Assembly (NCBI GenBank): GCA_016218405.1 | Contig: JACREE010000019.1 | Location: 1-52,034, forward strand | Source of the DNA: Gammaproteobacteria bacterium | GTDB lineage: Bacteria; Pseudomonadota; Gammaproteobacteria; HIGHO2-12-38-15 | Length of the DNA: 52,034 nt | Direction: 5' to 3' | Part shown: positions 26,435 to 35,600 of the stretch, piece by piece | Position numbering within the stretch: position 1 is the first letter of the stretch | Layout: every line of letters begins with the position of its first letter | Position numbers and translations under genes: made by a program | Notes under the pieces: generated by a model | The model's input: the letters and a program-made list of their open reading frames with translations, nothing else | Told to the model about the DNA's origin: nothing | Database searches by the model: none

Positions 26435-28639
26435 ATGTCCGATACTCATGTTTTACTCAGTCCCCTTAATCAAGCGCAGCAGCGCGCTGTGAGTGCACCT
26501 CCTGGCCATCTTTTGGTATTAGCCGGCGCAGGCAGCGGTAAAACACGCGTCTTAGTACATCGCATTGCATGGCTGTTACAAACAGAACATCTGCACACCC
26601 ATAATATTCTGGCCGTCACCTTCACCAACAAAGCCGCCACCGAAATGCGAGGGCGCATTGAAGCCCTGCTCGGTTTTTCTGTGCAATCCATGTGGGTAGG
26701 TACCTTTCACAGCTTGGCACATCGCTTGCTTCGTCTTCATTGGCAAGAAGCCGGTTTACCACAAGATTTTCAAATTTTAGATGCGGATGATCAGCAGCGC
26801 CTTGTAAAACGTGTCATTCAACTTTTACAATTAGATGAAGACCGCTGGCCCGCACGACAAGCCACACACTTCATTAACAACAAAAAAGAAGCGGGCCAAC
26901 GTCCTGACAAATTGCAAGCATTTGATCCTCACACAAAAACCATGATTCGCATTTATGAGGCATACCAATTACTCTGCCAACAAAGCGGCTTGGTTGATTT
27001 TTCAGAATTACTCTTACGCGCCTTAGAATTGTGGCTAAAAAACCCTGACATAGTTCAGCACTATCGAACGCGCTTTCGTCATGTTCTCGTCGATGAATTT
27101 CAAGACACCAATGCCATTCAATATGCCTGGATTTGTCAACTCCTGGGCCCAGACAATCCTGTCACTATCGTCGGCGATGATGATCAATCCATTTATGGAT
27201 GGCGCGGCGCGAAAGTGGAAAACATTCAACGTTTCAGCCAAGACTTTCCTCAATCCACCCTCATTCGTCTCGAACAAAACTATCGATCCACGGGCACCAT
27301 TTTAGCTGCTGCCAATGCCCTCATTTCACACAATGATCAACGTCTAGGAAAAAATTTATGGACGGAGGGTGAAGCCGGTGAACGCATCACCACCTATGCC
27401 GCCTTCAATGAATTAGACGAAGCACATTTTATCGTGGCTCAAATTAAACGCTGGACGCTGACGCATCCTTGTCGAAAAGACATCGCCATACTGTATCGCT
27501 CTAACGCACAATCACGCTTACTGGAAGAAGCCCTCATCCAAGCCAAAGTTCCTTACCGTATTTACGGCGGTCTACGCTTTTTTGAACGTGCTGAAATTAA
27601 AGATGCTCTCGCTTATTTACGACTCCTCGTCAATCGCAATCACGATGCCGCCTTTGAACGCGTGATCAATGTCCCCACACGCGGCATTGGCGAACAAACT
27701 CTGTCGCAGCTACGTGATTATGCTAAAACACAGAAAATTTCCTTGTGGCAAGCCATGTGCGCCTTGCTCGAAGCAAAAAGCTTACCGAGTCGCACGTTAC
27801 AGGCACTTTCTCGTTTCCATACCCTTATTGAAGAATTAACGCTACCACTTGACTCCCTGGCTTTGCATGAAATAACCGAACAAGTTTTGCAACAAACAGG
27901 TTTGAATGATCATTACCAAAAAGAAAAAGGTGAAAAAGGTCAAGCGCGTCGAGAAAACTTAGCTGAATTAATCAACGCGGCGCGTCAGTTTTCATTCTCC
28001 TCACACGAATCACAACCCAACCTTTCCACCACGCCACTTCTCAGTGAATTCTTAGCAAATGCAGCGCTGGAGGCAGGTGAATACCAAGCTGAAAAATTTG
28101 ATGACTATGTACAACTCATGACACTGCATGCAGCCAAAGGGTTAGAATTCCCACTCGTGTTTATCTGTGGTGTAGAAGAAGGTTTATTTCCACACCCTAT
28201 GAGCCTAGAAGAAGAAGGACGTTTAGAAGAAGAAAGACGACTCTGCTATGTGGGCATGACACGTGCCATGAGAAAATTATTTTTAACGTACGCGGAAATT
28301 CGTCGTCTGTATGGACAAGAACATTATCACAAACCTTCTCGTTTCATTCGAGAAATTCCATCCGATTTATTGGATGAAGTTCGCATCAATAAATCCACCA
28401 CGTCTGCCCACTCCGCCTACCGCTCATACAGCATCATGCCCCCTAAAAAAATGCCTACTGCCAATACAGCACGGCCTTCGTTTGAAGGTTTTTCAGTAGG
28501 TCAACAAGTCACGCACCCTAAATTTGGCGAAGGCATTATTTTAAATTACGAAGGCCAAGGGGAACAGACACGCGTTCAAATTCGTTTCAAGCGAGAGGGC
28601 GTAAAATGGCTCGCTTTGGCTTATGCAAAACTCACTTAA
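26435..28639 (+). CDS. uvrD: DNA helicase II UvrD
   Basis: UvrD is a 3'-5' superfamily 1 helicase of nucleotide excision and mismatch repair. The 734-residue protein carries all SF1 motifs in order: I GAGSGKTRVLVHR (about residue 31), Ia AVTFTNKAATEMRGRI, II VDEFQDTN, III VGDDDQSIYGWRGA, IV LEQNYRST, V MTLHAAKGLEFPLVF, VI CYVGMTRAM. The C-terminal tail ends in the Tudor-like block THPKFGEGIILNYEG, which in UvrD/PcrA contacts RNA polymerase. Full length. It is separated from dsbA by three bases and from mdh by 18, suggesting co-transcription. Confidence 0.96.
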   Translation: MSDTHVLLSPLNQAQQRAVSAPPGHLLVLAGAGSGKTRVLVHRIAWLLQTEHLHTHNILAVTFTNKAATEMRGRIEALLGFSVQSMWVGTFHSLAHRLLRLHWQEAGLPQDFQILDADDQQRLVKRVIQLLQLDEDRWPARQATHFINNKKEAGQRPDKLQAFDPHTKTMIRIYEAYQLLCQQSGLVDFSELLLRALELWLKNPDIVQHYRTRFRHVLVDEFQDTNAIQYAWICQLLGPDNPVTIVGDDDQSIYGWRGAKVENIQRFSQDFPQSTLIRLEQNYRSTGTILAAANALISHNDQRLGKNLWTEGEAGERITTYAAFNELDEAHFIVAQIKRWTLTHPCRKDIAILYRSNAQSRLLEEALIQAKVPYRIYGGLRFFERAEIKDALAYLRLLVNRNHDAAFERVINVPTRGIGEQTLSQLRDYAKTQKISLWQAMCALLEAKSLPSRTLQALSRFHTLIEELTLPLDSLALHEITEQVLQQTGLNDHYQKEKGEKGQARRENLAELINAARQFSFSSHESQPNLSTTPLLSEFLANAALEAGEYQAEKFDDYVQLMTLHAAKGLEFPLVFICGVEEGLFPHPMSLEEEGRLEEERRLCYVGMTRAMRKLFLTYAEIRRLYGQEHYHKPSRFIREIPSDLLDEVRINKSTTSAHSAYRSYSIMPPKKMPTANTARPSFEGFSVGQQVTHPKFGEGIILNYEGQGEQTRVQIRFKREGVKWLALAYAKLT

Positions 28640-28657
28640 AAACAAACAGGAGACATC

Positions 28658-29644
28658 ATGAAAAAACGCGTTAAAATTGCGATCACAGGTGCTGCAGGTC
28701 AAATTGGTTATGCCCTGGCTTTTCGCGTTGCTTCGGGACAAATGCTCGGACCAGACACAGACGTTGAATTGCAACTTCTCGAACTCGAACCTGCCCTACC
28801 CAGCCTACACGGGGTCGCCATGGAATTAGAAGATTGCGCTTTTCCTTTGTTAAAAAACATCGTCTGCACTTCCGATGTCAACACCGCTTTTCGTGATATT
28901 AATTGGGCGTTGCTAGTCGGCGCCAGCCCACGTAAAGCGGGCATGGAACGAGCCGACTTACTCAAAATTAATGGCGGTATTTTTAGTACACAAGGCAAAG
29001 CACTCAATGCGCATGCCGCCAAAGATGTCCGCGCTTTCGTGGTGGGCAACCCCTGCAACACCAATTGCTTGATTGCGATGCATCATGCGCCCGATGTGCC
29101 TCGTGATCGTTTTTATGCCATGACTTTGCTTGATGAAAATCGTGCGCGTTCACAACTCGCTAAAAAAGCAGGTGTAGACGTCACCGCCATTACAGACATG
29201 GCTATTTGGGGAAATCATTCCAGCACACAATTCCCCGATTTTTATCATGCCAAAATTAATGGACGCTACGCACCTGAAGTCATCACAGATTTAAATTGGT
29301 TGCAAAATACCTTTATCCCCGAAGTTCAACAACGTGGCGCAGCGGTCATCAAAGCACGTGGCTCTTCTTCTGCAGGCTCAGCAGCCAATGCGGCTTTGAA
29401 CAGCGTCTATCATCTCACGCATGACACCGCAGCAAACGATTGTTTTTCTGTTGGATTAGCCAGCCGCGGTGATTATGGAATAGATAAAGATTTAATTTTT
29501 TCTTTTCCTTGCAAAGTCGAACAGGGCCAACTCCGCGTGATTGAAGGCATTCAACACACTGCCTTTGCACAAGAAAAAATTCAACTCACCCTCAACGAAC
29601 TCCGCCAAGAACGCGATGCGGTTAAGGATTTGGGCTTGATTTAA
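28658..29644 (+). CDS. mdh: Malate dehydrogenase
   Basis: Mdh interconverts malate and oxaloacetate with NAD in the TCA cycle. The 328-residue protein is of the type found in Legionella, Burkholderia and Thermus rather than the E. coli type. It has the dinucleotide loop [29 protein letters not shown] with the substrate-binding Arg, [17 protein letters not shown] and the catalytic His in [18 protein letters not shown] ribosome site precedes ATG 28658. A hairpin directly after the stop ends the dsbA-uvrD-mdh run. Confidence 0.95.
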   Translation: MKKRVKIAITGAAGQIGYALAFRVASGQMLGPDTDVELQLLELEPALPSLHGVAMELEDCAFPLLKNIVCTSDVNTAFRDINWALLVGASPRKAGMERADLLKINGGIFSTQGKALNAHAAKDVRAFVVGNPCNTNCLIAMHHAPDVPRDRFYAMTLLDENRARSQLAKKAGVDVTAITDMAIWGNHSSTQFPDFYHAKINGRYAPEVITDLNWLQNTFIPEVQQRGAAVIKARGSSSAGSAANAALNSVYHLTHDTAANDCFSVGLASRGDYGIDKDLIFSFPCKVEQGQLRVIEGIQHTAFAQEKIQLTLNELRQERDAVKDLGLI

Positions 29645-29646
29645 AG

Positions 29647-29672
29647 ACAAGGGCGACAACAGTCGCCCTTTG
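29647..29672. terminator. Bidirectional-looking terminator hairpin after mdh
   Basis: AGGGCGAC at 29650-29657 pairs with GTCGCCCT at 29662-29669 around a four-base loop, and outer ACAA/TTGT bases extend the stem. A short T-rich stretch follows on both strands. It lies between the convergent mdh and giant LRR/AAA genes and can serve both. Confidence 0.75.
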
Positions 29673-29694
29673 TTATAAGAAACACACCTTTACC

Positions 29695-32600
29695 CTACCA
29701 TTTATTTGGCTTATTATCCCTCGTTTTTTGCACAACTGCTTCTAATGCGGCATGCGTTTCCTTTTTTCTAAAAAAAGTGACCCCACCATACGCTTTATCT
29801 TGTCGCTTGTTTTCCTTGTAAGTGTGTCGCAATCCTTTTCTTGGATTGTGTGTAAAGAATGTTTTTATAGCAATGGCTATTTTTCTTAAGACCTCTCTTA
29901 CCTTATCCCTTCTCGTCTTCGATTCAAATAAAGATTGATATTTTTTATCTTTCTTTAAATTTAAAATATCACGTTTAAATTGAATAAAATCTTTATCTTC
30001 AGCATGTTCAAGCGCACAGTATTGTTTAATTCTCGTTTCCACGGCCGCCACAAATTCATTTTCTTTTTTTACTTCTATCTGACCCAGTGCTGAGCGCAAA
30101 GGCGCGAGATCTATCTGCGGAAAGTCAGTGTCTTTTTTTTCTGACTCAACCACCCATTCAACTGCTTTTGACTCAACAACTGACTCAACCGCAGGCGAAA
30201 TCAAACATAATTCACCGCCCACTCTCTTTCTTGCAAATTCAAGTAAATGACGAAGCGTAGACAGTGTTTGCTGATGTTTATGTTGATGTTTTTGCGCTTT
30301 TAAAAATCCTGCTACTATTTCATCTCGTTCTTCTTGAACTAAAGCAGGAAAATTGACCTCTAAAATTCGAATTAAACTGGCCTTCTCATAATCATAACCC
30401 TGTGCTTTGAGACAACGATTGGCTAAAGCATTTGAAAAAGCTTGCCTGCCTGCCAAGGAAATAGGATTCTGTGTGCCAATAAAAAGAAATCCGGGTTTTA
30501 TAGCAGGCTTACCTTCTAAATCTTGTCCAGATAGCACGGCATTAAACAGTTTTTCCATCACAATCTGCGCATTGCATTCATCAATGAGTAGCACTGCGCC
30601 CTCATGAAAGGCTTGTAAAATAATTTTCACTTTTAATTCATAAGGGGCACTGATCGGAAGGTGATAATACAACTTCACTCCCTTTGGGTTCGCTTGATCT
30701 AAATGTGCTTTTTGGTAACCCGCTTGTTCAAGCGACCACATAATGAAATGGCTTTTGCCGATGCCGCTGGGCCCCTCGTAAACCAGCCCAGGCAAGGGGG
30801 TAGCACTCGTGGCTTGTTCATGCGCGACCAACAAGGGACGCAACAGATCCCAAGCAGCTTGGTGCTCGGGAGTAAAAACAAAAGCCGGCGACGCTAAGGC
30901 CACAGGACGAGGTCGCACCTGTCTTGCCTCAAGATGAAAAGCAGCCGATGCTTTTTCTTCATCGTAGGGCATTTCTTTTTTAAATTTTTCCCAAAATGCA
31001 GCAGGAAGGGCACTGCGCGCAACTTGCTGAGCACAGTAGTTTGCCAACGCTTCTTTATCTACCTCTGCCATCTGCGCAGAGAGCAAACGATAGCGATTCA
31101 CAAATAAAATCGCCATCACTTGCAACTGACGTGCAGTGAAATACTCTCTTGCTTCTGGCTGGGTGTGGAGAAGGCGTTGATACACGGTCATGAAACAGGT
31201 AGTAATTTTTTGTTTTTCATTTTCTGTGAATGAGGCAAGCGTGGCTAAAGCAGGTCGAATGTTTTCTTGATACAAACTAGCCAAAGGTAAATCTTCAAAT
31301 ACCACCAGCTCTTCTTTCAAAATGGCATGCTGAAATAAAGCCGGTAATGTTCGTTCGCCTCCATAACTAAGAGGATTACAAGCAAAAATTACCTTGTGTT
31401 GCGCTGTCAAACCATGCTGCACGCCCTCAAACCACACCACAGGCGGTTTTTGGCGTAAATCATGCAAGAAAAGCCAATCCATTTGTGTCTCAAGATTCGC
31501 TTCATCCAAAAATAAAATACCGCCCTTTTTATTTTCCAACCAGAGTTTCAGCTTGTCTTTACCCCAATAAGCGTCTGGGTATTGGGCTTTGATGAAAGCC
31601 GTCTTCCCCACCCCCGTGGGCCCCACCAAGACAACCCAGGGACTCTTCTTTAATACTTCATCTACTTTTGTTTTTCGTGCGCGATTAAATGCGTCAGTTT
31701 GTTTTTTTGCATCCTGATAGCCACTCGCGGAAAATTCGGTTGGTATTGTTTCTGGCAATCGCAATAAAGCCTCTGGCGTGGTGTGGCGCAGTGTGGTAGT
31801 CCCATTTGCTGTTTGTTGTACATGAGGAAACAATTCAGAAACACAGGGACTATCTGAAATAATAATGAGTTGTCCTTTCAAGGTATCTAGCTTTATTTTT
31901 TCACCATTCAACCAAATAAAACCTGTGCTCAATGGTAATAAAGCCTGTGCAAGCGCTGACGTCATCGGTCCCTTTAAAACAACACGTTCACCCGCACGGA
32001 GTTTTTTCCAAATTTCAGTTTCAATAAAATGCGCTTGCAACTGAATTTGGGCAGAAGACGAGTCAGCCAGGTTCACCTGTAAATGCGGCAGCACCTCACT
32101 CACTAACAAGCTATTTGTTAAACTCATTACATTGGTTTTGCTTTTTGTTTTTGGTAAAGCACTCATCGCTTCTTCCACTTGCTGGGTATGAATGACGGTG
32201 AGAAAACGTGTTGCTGTCGTTTCGACTGCCCGTTTCATTTGCGCTGGTATAGCGGGCTGCAATGCCTTTTTCAGATCCACAGGTAAGGTACGGCCCGTGC
32301 CTTTTAAATTAAGCGTAAGTGGGATATGCCACTTCTGAATCTCTGTTAACAAACGAGACCACTGACCTGGACTCAGTGTTTGACTGACACATAAAGTGAG
32401 CGGTTTATTTTGATAGGTTTCAAAAATACCTGGCTGTGCCTGTAACCCTGCTTCTTGAGAGTCCGCGTGATACTGCCTGAAAAAAATGGAAAAATTGCTC
32501 TGATTAATGACTTCTAGCGATTCACTGGGGACGATGACATCTTCTTCACGCACTTCCTTGATACACGCTAACGGCACGGCCCAGTCATACCCTTCTGCCA

Positions 32601-35600
32601 CTTGCAGTTGAACCTGATTTGACAGCGCGATCGTCCGACCATATAAATCCATTTTGCGATCGATAGAAAGCCTTTGCCAAAAAACTTCAAACTCAGGATC
32701 ACCCCAAGGCGGGTTACGCAGCAGCACCGTGCTAGCTTTCTCAGCCGTCAACGCTTGATGCAAGTCTTGATTGGGTTTAAAACACAAATGCTCACCCACT
32801 TGCCATTCCCCTTCTAAATAACGTCGCCAAGATAGGGGATCATTAAACAATTCCACCACAATCTTATCCGTCGCTTCATCGTGCCTAGGTGCCCGCGCCG
32901 CTTCATAGGCTTGAAGTAAATGGGTGACCAATGTCGCATTAAATTGTCTGTGCACTTTGAAACGGGAAAGAAAATCAACACCGCGATAAGCCTGTTTTTC
33001 AGCAAGATTATCCATCCCGATAATCCGAGTACCGTCAGGCAGGCGCACGCCATCCAAGGTAGGTGGCGAGTCAAACAAGGTGTTGATGGTCACGCGTTCT
33101 TTTGCCGTGAAACCACTTAAATCAAGCACTAAAAAACGCTCTTTCTCTGATTGCGCAAAAAAGAAATCGTAGAGTGTCCCCCCTAAACCTTCTACCTTTA
33201 GACCTCTGTTTTTATTATCGAGGCACAAACGCGGATTTAAAAAAGAGAGTTGTTCGATACGATTCACATAAAAAACCGGTTTGTTTCGTTTGGCAGCCTC
33301 GGCATGTAATGTGTCACTTAACGCTTGGCAAATCTCTTTCGTATCACAATCAATGAGTTGGCTATGATAAGCATCAGAAAAAACCGTGTCTTGGAATGCG
33401 GCAAGAGAGGGTTCTTTAGAGACAGCAGGCTGTAGAAAATCACCTTTAAATTTATTTTTTATGGATACTGCATCAGGCAAAGGTTGAATGGTGGGTGTTG
33501 CACCAAATCCACCTAAATCAACGACCTGCCAAGGCCCCTGCGCCTCTCTTAGCTCAAGAAAAGTATGGACTTTATTTGTCACTGCGCGAACAGAAAACTG
33601 GCCTGATTTATAACCTGGCAAACACTGCACAGCAAGTAAAAAAGCGGCGACGCGATGACGACAGGCCCCCACATTTGTGGCATCAATGGCTTCTAGTAAT
33701 GTTTGCACATCAGTAGGTGAACAAGTCAACTCACCTGAACCAAATGCCTGATATCGTTTAATCAATGCATTCAGATCGGCATGTGTGGAGAACGCTGCAG
33801 CAGCGACAGACTCCTGTGGCACACTGATTTCAAACTTCAGCCTTGTGTTAATCGATTGCCCGTTTTTAGTTCGGATATAATAAAGATTCGTTGTCTCTGA
33901 ATACCCTATTTCAATGTTTGCCTGATGTTTTGCTTGTATGCTCAAGCAATTCATCTGCTCTCGCGCCGAGAGAGAAGGCAGGGGCTGCCAATCAGCTGTC
34001 ACCCTCACCTCCGCCAAGTGACCTCTATAGTGTTTGCTGGCGCTTTCAGCAGAGGCTTCTTGTGCTCTATTACGTGAGGTAACAACAGGAACCTCTTTAA
34101 GTCGAATATCCGTCGGAGGAGAATACGGTTTATATAATGCCGCCGCCCCCTCAACTAGCACAGTTTGTAGGTTAAGTTCATCAACCCGATGAACACCCAA
34201 ACGATAGCCATTCACCACAGGACGCGCTTGTTTTTCACTTAGTTCATAAAAAATTTCTTCTGCGGACAGGGACTTATCCGATTTAGTTGTTTGAGTATCA
34301 ATTTTTTCTGAAGTTGGCGTTAAAGAAGGTTTGGGAGGTTGCTCATTTTTGGGAGCAGGCACTGTAGAAGAAGCGGCATCGACAACAGCCTCTCTTTGCC
34401 CTACGCCCCCCATTGAAGAAGCCCTTCCCGACAAAACAGAAGGCGCACCGACAACAGCATCGCCTTGCCCTACGCCCCCCATTGAAGAAGATATTCCCGG
34501 AAAAGCAGAAGACGCATCGAAAAAAGAAACCCTATTTCGATCCATTTCAGCCGACGCCACACCACCCTGCCCTGTTGCAAGAGGTCTCGCTGAAGAAGTA
34601 ACAGCGTTCGACCCCCCTTTATTAATAAATTGAATAGCAGGAAATCTTTTTTGAAATCTCTCAATATATTCTCCACTCACTGTAGGATCGGTAAAACTCA
34701 CCACCCTTAACCTGCTTGCACTTGCAAGCAGATCAAAGAACTCTTGCCTTATCGGGGCAATATAACCTATAAGAGCATCACAGTTTGAAACATCCAAATT
34801 CTCCAGATTGGGACTGGCATCCACAAGTACCCTCAAACTGTGGATGTTGATACGCGCGCCTGCCAAATCCATTTCTCTTAACGCTGACAAGGCCCCTGGT
34901 TCCAAAACAAGCTTGCCTCTAAGAGAAAGCTTGCTTACAGAACAAAAGCTTGACAATATCAATTTTTCTAAGGCAGGTGAGACTGCTAATAAAGCATACA
35001 AACTTTCCTCAGTAATTGTGCTACGATTTAAATTTAGTTTCCTTAATCTAGCGAAATTCGTTATTCCAAGTTTAGGTAACGAACCTTCTATTTCACACCT
35101 GCCCAGTTCTAATTCTTCTAAAGCAGGCATTGCTGTTAACAGCACAGCCAAATTTTCGCCAGTGCTCTTGTTACCACTTAAATCTAGTTTCCTCAGTCTA
35201 GCGAAATTCATTAGTCCAAATTTAGGTAACGAACCTTCTACTCCAGGCCTATCCAGCTTTAATTCTTCTAAAGCAGGCATTGCCGTTAACAGCACAGCCA
35301 AATTTTCGCCGGTGATCTTGTTATCACGTAAATCTAGTTTCCTCAGTCTAGCGAAACTCGTTACTCCAAATTTAGGTAACGAACCTTTTATTTTACAATT
35401 TCTCAGCTTTAATTCTTCTAAAACAGGCATTGCCGTTAACAGCACAGCCAAATTTTCGCCGGTGATCTTTTTATCATAAAACCTTAGCCTCCTCAGTCCG
35501 GCAAGGTTCATTAGTCCAAACTTAGGTAACGAACCCTCTATACCACAATACATCAGCTTTAATTCTTCTAAAAAAGGTGCTGCTGTTAATAAAGCATGCA

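Noticed and set aside
34808-35479. A 223-codon open frame on the plus strand opposite the LRR region
   Set aside because: It is the antisense reading of the 150-bp repeats, with repeated Leu/Ser/Lys-rich segments that mirror the LRR codons. No ribosome site or family pattern supports it.
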